Counted from the first letter of the stretch, positions 1 to 7,094 are shown. The stretch is 9,945 bases of DNA from JBHGBB01 sp041946755 (GCA_041946755.1 JBHGBB010000149.1:1-9945); one strand, 5' to 3'. The notes: generated by a model not told the origin, from the sequence alone. A program made the numbers and translations.

Positions 1-1124
1 CCCCGAGCCCAATCCTCACCACTACTCGGATGCGTGATCGCCGTGATCGTCCCTGAATCCGTTACTTCTTGTTTTAATACAACATTATCAAAATAGAGAG
101 CTTCCCATAAATTTCTCGGATTAATTCCAACCAACTGAACTGAATTAAATAATGAAACGGGATTATACATAAACTGTATCTTTTGCCATTGTCCGGGTGT
201 CCATTTTCCAGGTTGGAATATTGCATTACCACTATCGATGATTTGCCCCCAATTACTTGCATGGTCGAATACATATAAATATACTTTTTGAGATTCACTC
301 ATACTAGGAGCATCACTGTAAACCATTGCAGAAGCATAAATTCTACCAGTATTCTCAAGGGCGAACCACTGACTTGCTTTCCCTTTCATTCCATTATCTT
401 GAGAAAGAATTAAATCTGAATATGCAGCGGTCCATATCCCAGGAAATGATGCATCGCCATAAGGTTCTAGAAGCCAATAGGTTGAACCAAGATCGAAACT
501 AGCATTATAGAGAGGAATCAAAGTAGTTGCATTAGCTGCACCGGGATATACCCAAATATAATCAGCACATAAATTTCCATTAATACCGCTATTACTCTGG
601 TTAATTGCGACGAATTGTACTGCTAATTTTGTTTTCTGTGCATAAAACGATATTTCCATATCTATTGGATTCCAAGCAGATCCAAAATATCCGCTACCAT
701 CGTAAATTACTTGGTTGCCAGTTTCTATTATCGAATTATCTGTATTCAATTCTTGAAGGTATAGATATACTTTCTGCTGCTTGGAAGAATCAGAAATATC
801 TGTCCAAACTCGCGCTTTCGCTGTATACCAACCTGTACTTGGTACTGAAAAAACTTGTGTCAATTTCCCTTTTTGCCCCGGTTCTTGCGCTATAGCGATA
901 TAACCATAAGTAGCATCCCAGTTTAAACTACCTGGTCCAGTACCATCGCCATAGACTTGCCAGTACCAATAATTTGTATCACTGCTTACATTAAAATCTC
1001 CATGATTATTTACTGCACTTAATAAATTATCATCTATTAAGCTTTCATTATCAGCACTTGATACAGAAAAAAATAAAAGACTCATCGTTAAAAAAACAGT
1101 AGTTAAAATTAATATTTTCTTCAT
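1..1124 (-). CDS. Secreted protein with tandem jelly-roll-like modules, partial (C-terminus beyond left edge)
   Basis: The frame is open from ATG at 1124 to the window edge (374 whole codons, no stop). The start is supported by GGAGGA at 1136-1131, six bases before the ATG. Residues 1-24 form a clear signal peptide: Lys-Lys, a hydrophobic core, and a likely cut after VSSA. Two modules of about 145-155 residues follow, at roughly 42-195 and 207-351. They align with each other: both open with an aromatic stretch ending in YGD; then come KGKLTQVF versus KGKASQWF; then QKVYLYL versus QKVYLYV; a TGNQ/SGNA turn; FVAIN versus LVGIN; and a closing ADYIWVY versus YFDNVVL. This pattern resembles beta-sandwich carbohydrate-binding or galactose-binding-like modules, but no binding residues can be named and the ligand is unknown. 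After residue 352 a further region begins with a Thr/Ser-rich stretch. The gene lies 31 nt behind the 172-aa gene on the same strand, so the two are probably cotranscribed. Fold assignment is inference; the module duplication is seen directly. Confidence 0.85.
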   Translation of the reverse strand, partial: MKKILILTTVFLTMSLLFFSVSSADNESLIDDNLLSAVNNHGDFNVSSDTNYWYWQVYGDGTGPGSLNWDATYGYIAIAQEPGQKGKLTQVFSVPSTGWYTAKARVWTDISDSSKQQKVYLYLQELNTDNSIIETGNQVIYDGSGYFGSAWNPIDMEISFYAQKTKLAVQFVAINQSNSGINGNLCADYIWVYPGAANATTLIPLYNASFDLGSTYWLLEPYGDASFPGIWTAAYSDLILSQDNGMKGKASQWFALENTGRIYASAMVYSDAPSMSESQKVYLYVFDHASNWGQIIDSGNAIFQPGKWTPGQWQKIQFMYNPVSLFNSVQLVGINPRNLWEALYFDNVVLKQEVTDSGTITAITHPSSGEDWAR

Positions 1125-1155
1125 AGACTTTCCTCCATAATTTTCGTGAAACCTT

Positions 1156-1674
1156 TTACTCTACAGCCTTAATTTTCGCAATCTGTAAACGCCAATCGCC
1201 ATGCGCACCTTTTTCAACTTCATAATGCCATTTCGCTTCTTCAATATTCCTCGCCGGAATACGCACAATATAAACACCAAACTCCGATCCAATACCAGGA
1301 AGATTTACTTCAAAACTTATATTTGTTGAATCAGAGTAACCCGGAGATTTACCGGGAATACCATTATAAATAGCTTTCACCACCTTATTCTCAACCGCAA
1401 TTAGAATCTGGTCGATTTCTCCCGGATGCTTATCGTTCCAGAGCTGATAATCGAAACTAACATTCATCGTCTTTTGATTAACCGAAACATCCAGATTTTT
1501 AATCTCGACTATTGCTGATTCTCCACCAGTTATTTTATAGACATATACAGTCCCATCATTATTATTTTTCTTTAATTTCGACACTATCTCAATCCGGTTC
1601 GCATACCCAAATACTAAAGAAATCAAAAGCATTATCGCGATCGCCCCAAAAACTACTGTTACTTTCCTACTCAT
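1156..1674 (-). CDS. Small exported or membrane-anchored protein, unknown function
   Basis: This 172-residue protein starts at ATG 1674 with an AGAAGGTG-like ribosome binding site about 8-10 nt upstream, and ends in TAA. Residues 5-24 are a hydrophobic helix preceded by Arg-Lys. It is either a signal peptide (possible cut after GYA, residue 25) or an N-terminal anchor, so the rest should lie outside the cytoplasm. The remaining ~145 residues alternate hydrophobic and polar residues as in a beta-sandwich, for example VEIKNLDVSV, MNVSFDYQLW and ISFEVNLPGIG, and end in an Ile/Lys-rich strand. There are no cysteines and no catalytic motif that I recognise. It lies directly upstream of the secreted two-module protein with a 31-nt gap, so the pair is likely one transcript, and it may act with that protein at the cell surface. 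I do not recognise the family. Confidence 0.82.
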   Translation of the reverse strand: MSRKVTVVFGAIAIMLLISLVFGYANRIEIVSKLKKNNNDGTVYVYKITGGESAIVEIKNLDVSVNQKTMNVSFDYQLWNDKHPGEIDQILIAVENKVVKAIYNGIPGKSPGYSDSTNISFEVNLPGIGSEFGVYIVRIPARNIEEAKWHYEVEKGAHGDWRLQIAKIKAVE

Positions 1675-1702
1675 AAATTCTACACCTTCTTTCGGTTATT
1701 AA

Positions 1703-1731
1703 ATTATATATAGATTGCTTCGTCGGAGAAA
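1703..1731 (-). promoter_or_regulatory. Possible promoter of the 172-aa gene
   Basis: A perfect -10 box TATAAT reads at 1708-1703 on the minus strand. A weak -35 candidate, TTTCTC (1731-1726), lies 17 nt upstream, inside the palindromic repeat. Transcription would begin near 1696, about 20 nt before the start codon and upstream of the ribosome binding site. The poor -35 box keeps confidence low. Confidence 0.35.
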
Positions 1732-1745
1732 CCTCTCCTCGCAAT
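1714..1745. repeat. Short palindromic intergenic repeat
   Basis: Outer arms ATTGC (1714-1718) and GCAAT (1741-1745) and inner arms GGAGA and TCTCC around an AACC loop make an interrupted hairpin. On the minus strand it reads CATTGCGAGGAG ... CGACGAAGCAATC. From memory this matches a short palindromic repeat that recurs in intergenic DNA of many unrelated bacteria. Only one copy is visible here, so the repeat status rests on recollection, not on this window. Confidence 0.6.
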
Positions 1746-1816
1746 GACAAGACCAAAGCAATTACAAAATCAGAAATTTACGTTTCTTATAAAGGTTGAA
1801 ATAAGAACATATATTT

Positions 1817-1947
1817 GGATAGAAAATGGATAGAATATATAAGGAAGATGTAAAAAAAAGACTAGTTATCCCCACTATAATAAAAGAATACATCCACATA
1901 GGAATCTCCAGTATAGCCTTAAGGATGGAAAATTAAGGATAGAATAT
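1817..1947. repeat. Degenerate GGATAGAA direct repeats, two paired copies
   Basis: GGATAGAA occurs at 1817-1824, 1828-1835 and 1937-1944, and GGATGGAA at 1923-1930. The copies form two pairs: 1817-1838, and 1923-1947, which carries a few extra bases in the middle. Each pair ends in GGATAGAATAT. The pairs begin 106 nt apart. They could be regulator binding sites or a decayed duplication; the AT-rich context makes chance partly possible. Confidence 0.45.
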
Positions 1948-2008
1948 TTTACTCAATGCCTCAAATCATATACTTAACATCATAAACTTGTATTTTGATT
2001 ATACCAAG

Positions 2009-2037
2009 ATTATTGCAGTTCTTGTATTTTTTGTCAA
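2009..2037 (-). promoter_or_regulatory. Minus-strand promoter candidate with direct repeats
   Basis: A consensus -35 TTGACA (2037-2032) lies 17 nt from AATAAT (2014-2009), a 5-of-6 match to the -10 box. It points toward the 172-aa gene, whose start is about 330 nt downstream, so a long leader would result. The sequence AAAATACAAG occurs in the spacer (2030-2021) and again at 1996-1987, 34 bp away and past the -10, as operator sites might be placed. Function is inferred from the boxes alone. Confidence 0.42.
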
Positions 2038-2108
2038 GTAAAAAATGCATAAAAAAGCAGATAATTATATAATCGAAATAAATGGCTAAATGGCTAGATT
2101 TAATGAGG

Positions 2109-2149
2109 TAAGAGATAGAGCTAGGAATCCTCCTGTCTCTAATCTCTTA
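2109..2149. repeat. Imperfect inverted repeat
   Basis: The left arm TAAGAGATAGAG (2109-2120) pairs with the right arm CTCTAATCTCTTA (2137-2149) except for one bulged base, leaving a 16-nt loop. No T-run follows on either side, so it does not look like an intrinsic terminator. It lies about 40 nt before the ppdK -35 box and may be a protein-binding site. Confidence 0.5.
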
Positions 2150-2188
2150 TTCTATGCCCTTTAGAGTATCTTTTAGCCCTAAATTCGC

Positions 2189-2218
2189 TTGACAATAAGG
2201 GTCATTTTCAGGTATTTT
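2189..2218 (+). promoter_or_regulatory. Probable ppdK promoter
   Basis: A consensus -35 TTGACA (2189-2194) is followed after 18 nt by TATTTT (2213-2218), a 4-of-6 -10 match. The start of transcription would be near 2225, giving a leader of about 140 nt before the ppdK ATG. No better promoter is visible between here and the gene. Confidence 0.55.
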
Positions 2219-2224
2219 AATAAT

Positions 2225-2245
2225 GTAAAATCGTATATATTTTAC
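2225..2245. promoter_or_regulatory. Operator-like palindrome at the predicted transcription start
   Basis: Perfect arms GTAAAAT (2225-2231) and ATTTTAC (2239-2245) are separated by seven bases. The element begins just where transcription from the 2189-2218 promoter would start. This placement suits a repressor site. The arms are AT-rich, so chance is possible. Confidence 0.45.
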
Positions 2246-2251
2246 TAAATT

Positions 2252-2281
2252 AGCTGAGTCAAATTAGGACTCGGCTTTTTT
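2252..2281 (+). terminator. Terminator-like hairpin in the ppdK leader
   Basis: The nine-pair stem AGCTGAGTC (2252-2260) with GACTCGGCT (2268-2276) contains one G-U pair and a seven-base loop, and the 3' arm runs into six T residues (2276-2281). This is the form of an intrinsic terminator. No gene precedes it on the plus strand within the window, and the only good plus-strand promoter nearby starts about 30 nt upstream. It therefore lies inside the ppdK leader and is a candidate attenuator. Confidence 0.65.
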
Positions 2282-2321
2282 AATGGAATATAAACCCTAA
2301 AACAAATTCATAAAATCATAC

Positions 2322-2348
2322 ATCCCGAATTTGAAATTCTTTCGGGAT
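2322..2348 (+). promoter_or_regulatory. Perfect hairpin abutting the ppdK ribosome binding site
   Basis: ATCCCGAA (2322-2329) and TTCGGGAT (2341-2348) form a perfect eight-pair stem over an 11-base loop. A shorter alternative stem, GAATT with AATTC (2327-2339), would compete with it. The stem ends one or two bases before AAGGAG (2350-2355). Folding could influence ribosome access or protect the 5' end of a terminated or processed message. Confidence 0.6.
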
Positions 2349-2366
2349 AAAGGAGTCGTGGCCGAT

Positions 2367-5129
2367 ATGGCAAGTAAAAAGTCAGTCCCGCAAAAGCGGG
2401 GTAAGCAGAAGTTTGTATATTTCTTTGGTGCCGGTAAAGCTGAAGGAACCGGTGCTATGAAAGAGTTGCTTGGCGGTAAAGGAGCGAACCTAGCGGAAAT
2501 GGTTAATCTGAAGATTCCGGTTCCTGCTGGATTCACGATTACGACCGAACTCTGCACCTATTATTATCAGCACGGCCGGAAATATCCACCGGAACTGAAA
2601 AAAGACGTTGAATCGGCAATGAAACGCGTCGAGCAGATTATGGGTATGAAATTCGGGGATCCGGTGAATCCACTATTGGTTTCCGTTCGGTCAGGAGCGC
2701 GCAGTTCGATGCCCGGTATGATGGAAACGGTACTTAATGTCGGATTGAATAATGTCACCCGGGAAGGATTGATTAAGAAAACCAATAATCCCCGGTTTGT
2801 TTACGATGCCCAGCGCCGGTTAATCCAGATGTATTCCGATGTCGTAATGGAAAAAGCCGCTGGAATTGAACCGGCAGAAGGAAAAGGGATTCGGCAGCAG
2901 TTGGAAAAAGAAATGCATAAAATGAAAGAAAAACGCGGCGCTAAACAGGATACTGACCTTACCGCCGATGATTTGAAAGAATTGATTGAAATCTATAAAA
3001 AGAAAGTTAAAGAAGTTCTCGGTAAACCGTTTCCGGAAGATGCTATGGAACAGCTTTGGGGCGGTATCGGTGCAGTATTTGCCAGTTGGATGGGCAAACG
3101 CGCGGTATCGTATCGACGAATAGAAAAGATACCTGAAGAATGGGGTACTGCGGTCAACGTTCAAGCTATGGTATTCGGAAATATGGGCGATACTTCTGCC
3201 ACCGGAGTTGCATTCACTCGAAACCCGGCGACTGGTGATGATATCTTCTATGGCGAATGGCTCCCGAACGCGCAGGGTGAAGATGTGGTTGCCGGAATCA
3301 GAACGCCAAATCCGATTAATGAAATCGGTAAAACCGAACAATCGAAGCATCAGGCTTCGCTAGAAACCGCAATGCCGAAATTGTATAAAGAACTTGATGG
3401 TATCCAGAAACGGCTGGAAAAACATTATACCGATATGCTGGATATCGAATTCACCATCCAAGAGAGCCGGTTATGGATGCTGCAATGCCGGGTTGGGAAA
3501 CGTAATGGACCGGCAGCCGTTAAAATGGCGGTTGATATGCAGCAGCAGAAATTGATTTCGATAGAAGAAGCAGTGAAACGAGTTACCCCGGCACAGTTGG
3601 ACGAATTATTGCATCCGATTATCGATCCGGTTGCGGAAAAAAGCTGTAAGCCGGTTGCTAAAGGTTTACCTGCAGGGCCGGGTGGCGCTACCGGTAAAGT
3701 AGTGTTCACGGCCAACGATGCGGTCGCCTGGGCGAAACGCGGCGAAACAGTCATATTAGTTCGAGAAGAAACCAATCCGGAAGATGTCGAAGGGATGCGG
3801 GCTGCGCAAGCGATTCTTACCGCGCGCGGTGGAATGACCTCTCATGCAGCGTTAGTCGCCCGCGGTTGGGGAAAATGCTGTATCGTCGGTGCCGGTGGAA
3901 TCCATATCGATATGGAAACCAAAACGATGAAAGCTGGCGATGCGGTGGTTAAAGAAGGAGATTGGGTTACCCTTAACGGGACTAAAGGATATGTTTATGT
4001 ATGCCAACTGCCGATGATTAAAGCCGCGGAAGAGAATGTTTATTTCCAGAAATTTATGAAACTGTGCGATGCGGTTAGAACTATCGGAGTTCGCACCAAT
4101 GCGGATACGCCAGCCGATGCGAAAAAAGCGTTATCGTTCGGGGCTGAAGGTATCGGCTTATTCCGAACCGAACATATGTTCTATGGGAAAGGTGCAGAAC
4201 AACCGCTATTCCTCCTCCGGAAAATGATTATCTCTAAAACCGTTGATGAACGGAAAGCGGCGTTAGCGGAGTTATATCCGTTCGTTAAGAAAGATATTAA
4301 AGATACCTTGGAAGTCATGGGTAAATTCCCGGTGACTATCAGACTCCTCGACCCGCCGTTACATGAATTCGTTCCGCAACGGGAAGATGAACGGCAGAAA
4401 CTCGCGGAAAGCTTGGGGATTACCGCTGAAGAATTCGAGAAACGGGCGTCGAACCTCCATGAAAATAACCCGATGATGGGACACCGCGGTGTCCGATTAG
4501 GTATCACCTATCCGGAAGTAGCGGAAATGCAGATTCGGGCGATTTTTGAAGCCGCTGCCGAATTGATTAAATCGAAAAAAGAGGTTTTCCCGGAAATCAT
4601 GATTCCAGTGGTCGGCTCGGTAACCGAACTGGAAAATCAGTTCGCGATTGTTAAGAAAGTATATGCAGAAGTACTCAAGAAATTCGGATTGAAGAAAATC
4701 AAGCATCTTATCGGAACTATGATCGAAATCCCACGGGCAGCGTTAACCGCTAACCGGCTGGCAGAATGTTCCCAATTCTTCTCCTTCGGAACCAATGATT
4801 TAACCCAGATGGGATTCGGGTTCTCCAGAGACGATATCGGCGCGTTTATGCCGGATTATTTGGATAAGAAAATCCTTGCAGCTGACCCGTTCCAGACCAT
4901 TGACCAGGAAGGTATCGGCGAACTGATTAAAATCGGTATCGGACGAGGTAGAGCCACCCGACCGGATTTGGAAGTCGGGATTTGCGGCGAACATGGCGGC
5001 GACCCCGCATCAGTCGAGTTCTGCTATAAAGTCGGCATGGATTATGTTAGCTGTTCACCGTTCCGTGTGCCGATTGCGAGATTAGCCGCAGCAAGAGCCG
5101 CAGTCGCGGATAAGAAGAAGAAAAAATAA
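2367..5129 (+). CDS. ppdK: Pyruvate, phosphate dikinase (PPDK)
   Basis: This enzyme interconverts pyruvate + ATP + Pi and PEP + AMP + PPi in the cytoplasm. The 920-residue protein shows the three family domains. The N-terminal ATP-binding domain (about 20-380) has LLGGKGANLAEM at 34-45 and SVRSGAR at 106-112. The swivelling phosphohistidine domain (about 430-560) has GGMTSHAALVAR with catalytic His493; Thr491 matches the regulatory threonine of plant PPDK. The C-terminal pyruvate/PEP barrel has FRTEHMFY (Arg600), RLLDPPLHEF (Arg659), GHRG (Arg707) and GICGEHGGDP with the acid/base Cys873. These line up with His455, Arg561, Arg617, Arg665 and Cys831 of the Clostridium symbiosum enzyme. LQCRVGKR (372-379) and GWGKCC resemble the plant-type branch. 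ATG 2367 is chosen because AAGGAG (2350-2355) precedes it; an in-frame TTG at 2331 lies inside a hairpin without a ribosome site, and GTG 2358 is too close to it. There is a basic N-terminal extension of about 15 residues and a poly-lysine end. The gene is monocistronic and richer in G+C than its neighbours. Confidence 0.98.
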   Translation: MASKKSVPQKRGKQKFVYFFGAGKAEGTGAMKELLGGKGANLAEMVNLKIPVPAGFTITTELCTYYYQHGRKYPPELKKDVESAMKRVEQIMGMKFGDPVNPLLVSVRSGARSSMPGMMETVLNVGLNNVTREGLIKKTNNPRFVYDAQRRLIQMYSDVVMEKAAGIEPAEGKGIRQQLEKEMHKMKEKRGAKQDTDLTADDLKELIEIYKKKVKEVLGKPFPEDAMEQLWGGIGAVFASWMGKRAVSYRRIEKIPEEWGTAVNVQAMVFGNMGDTSATGVAFTRNPATGDDIFYGEWLPNAQGEDVVAGIRTPNPINEIGKTEQSKHQASLETAMPKLYKELDGIQKRLEKHYTDMLDIEFTIQESRLWMLQCRVGKRNGPAAVKMAVDMQQQKLISIEEAVKRVTPAQLDELLHPIIDPVAEKSCKPVAKGLPAGPGGATGKVVFTANDAVAWAKRGETVILVREETNPEDVEGMRAAQAILTARGGMTSHAALVARGWGKCCIVGAGGIHIDMETKTMKAGDAVVKEGDWVTLNGTKGYVYVCQLPMIKAAEENVYFQKFMKLCDAVRTIGVRTNADTPADAKKALSFGAEGIGLFRTEHMFYGKGAEQPLFLLRKMIISKTVDERKAALAELYPFVKKDIKDTLEVMGKFPVTIRLLDPPLHEFVPQREDERQKLAESLGITAEEFEKRASNLHENNPMMGHRGVRLGITYPEVAEMQIRAIFEAAAELIKSKKEVFPEIMIPVVGSVTELENQFAIVKKVYAEVLKKFGLKKIKHLIGTMIEIPRAALTANRLAECSQFFSFGTNDLTQMGFGFSRDDIGAFMPDYLDKKILAADPFQTIDQEGIGELIKIGIGRGRATRPDLEVGICGEHGGDPASVEFCYKVGMDYVSCSPFRVPIARLAAARAAVADKKKKK

Positions 5130-5164
5130 CCGATTGAATTAAATACTATACCTGAGTTCATTAT

Positions 5165-5210
5165 AACCTCGCTGGTCAGAAGTTATCGACTATGCGGGGT
5201 TTTCTTTTTT
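5165..5210 (+). terminator. Intrinsic terminator after ppdK
   Basis: The arms AACCTCGC (5165-5172) and GCGGGGTT (5194-5201) pair over eight positions with one G-U. GGTC/GACT can pair further inside. The 3' arm runs into TTTTCTTTTTT. It begins about 35 nt after the ppdK stop and separates ppdK from the TPR gene. Confidence 0.88.
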
Positions 5211-5236
5211 CCATAGTATCCTTGGCAAAGTTTAAC

Positions 5237-5264
5237 TTGACAAAAATAAGCAGATAGGTATATG
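5237..5264 (+). promoter_or_regulatory. Promoter of the TPR gene
   Basis: A consensus -35 TTGACA (5237-5242) is followed after 16 nt by TATATG (5259-5264), a 4-of-6 -10 match. Transcription would start near 5271, about 24 nt before the ATG. It lies just behind the ppdK terminator, so the TPR gene is probably its own transcription unit. Confidence 0.6.
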
Positions 5265-5294
5265 GTTATGTGTTTATCATAGAAAGAGTTAAAT

Positions 5295-7085
5295 ATGAAG
5301 CCAGCCATTATCTTTTTGTTAACCATGTTAATATCTGTTGGAGTATTTATTATTATGATCAATAATCTTAATACTCCCCCTACTTTCCATAATCATACTG
5401 GACTAAGTCAAACGCAGCTTAATCGATATAACCAATCAATATCTAGATTAACTCAAGCTATTAAATCACATCACCATGATGCGCTATTATATTTTAGCCG
5501 CGCCAGTACTTATTACAGTATTGGCAACTATGAGTTGGCTATCGCTGATTGTAATCAAGCGATATCTATCAATCCGAAGTATGCTGATGCCTATTATTAC
5601 CGCGGAGTAGCGCTAGCTGAACAAGGGAAATATGCCCCGGCGCTTTTGGATTGTAATAAAGCCATTGAATTAGCCCCGAATCTCGGTTACGCCTATCTTA
5701 CCCGAGGGAGTATCTATGAACAAAAAGGCGAGTATACTCTGGCTACTACTGATTATACAACGGCTATAATCGTTAATCCGAAAAATGCCAATGTTTATTT
5801 CTATCGTGGATATGCTGAATATAAAAAAGGAGATTTTACCCTAACGATAACAGATTGCTCAAGGGCAATAGAATTGAATCCAGCATTTGAAGATGCCTAT
5901 ATTGTACGAGGGCTGGCATATCGTTCAAATCATGAGTTAGACCTGGCTATTAGAGATTTCTCAAAATCATTAACGCTCAATCCGCAATCGGCAGTAGCCT
6001 TTCGTAATCTTGGCCATACTTATCAAATCAAAGGAAATTATAACCTTGCTTTGGCTAATTTCAATCAAGCAATTAATCTCGAACCGAATTTCGCTGAGAC
6101 TTATATTGTTCGAGGTATATTATATCTCGATAAAGGACAGAATCTACTCGCTATAACAGATTTTAATAAAGCCATATCGATAAACCCAAAAATTTCTCTA
6201 GCGTATTATTATCGCGGAAAGGTGTATGTATTACAAAACAAAATGGATCAGGCTATTGCCGATATGACAAAGGTTATCGCATTAAATCCTAAAGCTTATC
6301 TGGCCTATAGTATCCGGGGAATCGCATATCAAGAGAAAGGAAATAATGACCAGGCGATCGCGGATTATACCCAGGCCCTGATGATTAACACTACTGAAAT
6401 AAGCTTTGTTTATGGCAACCGGGGATGTGTGTATACCAAACAAGAGAGATATGATTTGGCGCTATCTGACTTGAATAAAGCCATTGAACTCCAACCGCAC
6501 GATGTTTACTCGTATTATAATCAGGGTTATATAGAATTACGAAAAGAGCACTATGAGTCAGCGCTATCCGATTTTTCTAAAGCGATTGAACTCAATCCGA
6601 AATTGGCACCAGCCTATGCCAATCGGGGATTTATTTATTGTGAACAAGAGAAGTTTGAGTTAAGTATTCTTGAATGCAACCAAGCGATATCCCTTGATTC
6701 TTCTAACGTGCAAGCTTATAACATCCGAGGTCGAACCTATCTAAAACAAAAAGACTATGATCGGGCGCTGATGGATTTCAATAAAGCGTTATCTCTCAAT
6801 CCCAAGCATGCTAGTTCTTATATCTGTCGCGGGATAGTCTATAATCAAAAAAAGGAATATCAGAAAGCGGTTAGTGATTTAAATTATGCTTTATCCTTGA
6901 AACCAAATAATGCGCTCGCTAACCTAAATTTATCAATCGCTTATGGCAACTTGGGGCAAAAGCGGCTGTCCAGTAATGCGTATGCCAAATATCTCAAATA
7001 TGCCAGCCAAAAAGAGTTTAACGAGATTGATGGCGCTATCCATAAGTATTACGAATTAAAACAGAATCATACCGAGAATCATTAA
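5295..7085 (+). CDS. Membrane-anchored tetratricopeptide repeat (TPR) protein
   Basis: The 596-residue protein begins with a hydrophobic helix (about 4-23) behind a single Lys. It lacks a clear cleavage site, so it is probably an N-terminal membrane anchor with the rest outside the cytoplasm. From about residue 63 to 573 it is about 15 consecutive TPR units of 34 residues, preceded by a half unit. Each follows the pattern AYxxRGxxYxxxGxYxxAIxDxxxAIxLNP, for example AYYYRGVALAEQGKY and AIELNPKLAPAYANRG. One unit (near 360-395) is two residues longer. The last unit is degenerate and ends in a short polar tail. No enzymatic domain is attached, so the likely role is a superhelical scaffold that binds other proteins; the partner is unknown. 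The ATG at 5295 has a weak AGAAAGAG ribosome site six nt upstream. Promoter and terminator candidates on both sides suggest a single-gene unit, convergent with the minus-strand operon downstream. Confidence 0.95.
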   Translation: MKPAIIFLLTMLISVGVFIIMINNLNTPPTFHNHTGLSQTQLNRYNQSISRLTQAIKSHHHDALLYFSRASTYYSIGNYELAIADCNQAISINPKYADAYYYRGVALAEQGKYAPALLDCNKAIELAPNLGYAYLTRGSIYEQKGEYTLATTDYTTAIIVNPKNANVYFYRGYAEYKKGDFTLTITDCSRAIELNPAFEDAYIVRGLAYRSNHELDLAIRDFSKSLTLNPQSAVAFRNLGHTYQIKGNYNLALANFNQAINLEPNFAETYIVRGILYLDKGQNLLAITDFNKAISINPKISLAYYYRGKVYVLQNKMDQAIADMTKVIALNPKAYLAYSIRGIAYQEKGNNDQAIADYTQALMINTTEISFVYGNRGCVYTKQERYDLALSDLNKAIELQPHDVYSYYNQGYIELRKEHYESALSDFSKAIELNPKLAPAYANRGFIYCEQEKFELSILECNQAISLDSSNVQAYNIRGRTYLKQKDYDRALMDFNKALSLNPKHASSYICRGIVYNQKKEYQKAVSDLNYALSLKPNNALANLNLSIAYGNLGQKRLSSNAYAKYLKYASQKEFNEIDGAIHKYYELKQNHTENH

Positions 7086-7094
7086 TTCCGATTG

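Larger units (their letters stand above)
1675..2330. other. Long signal-rich, AT-rich spacer without a convincing gene
   Basis: This spacer separates the minus-strand secreted-protein unit from plus-strand ppdK. I see no open frame with a credible ribosome binding site; the best is a 36-codon frame at 1826-1936, which I reject. It holds a palindromic repeat (1714-1745), degenerate GGATAGAA copies (1817-1947), a minus-strand promoter candidate (2037-2009) with flanking direct repeats, an imperfect inverted repeat (2109-2149), and the ppdK promoter and leader hairpins (from 2189). Confidence 0.7.

Noticed and set aside
605..895. 96-codon plus-strand frame, and a 74-codon minus frame at 74-298
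   Set aside because: Both are shadows of the left-edge secreted protein, whose frame has a signal peptide, a ribosome site and duplicated modules.
1826..1936. 36-codon open frame on the plus strand
   Set aside because: It has no ribosome site, no recognisable features and lies in AT-rich spacer overlapping the GGATAGAA repeats.
2331..2366. Upstream TTG (2331) or GTG (2358) as the ppdK start
   Set aside because: TTG 2331 lies in the hairpin loop without a ribosome site, and GTG 2358 is only two bases from AAGGAG. ATG 2367 has AAGGAG 11 nt upstream and gives a protein that fits the family.
3477..3500. Cys374 and Val376 in the ATP-domain motif of PPDK as unusual substitutions
   Set aside because: The LQCR form is also found in plant-type PPDK as I recall it, and Arg375 is kept, so loss of function is unlikely.
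2567..4994. Several antisense open frames within ppdK
   Set aside because: All lie opposite a strongly conserved PPDK coding sequence and their translations lack domain-like features.
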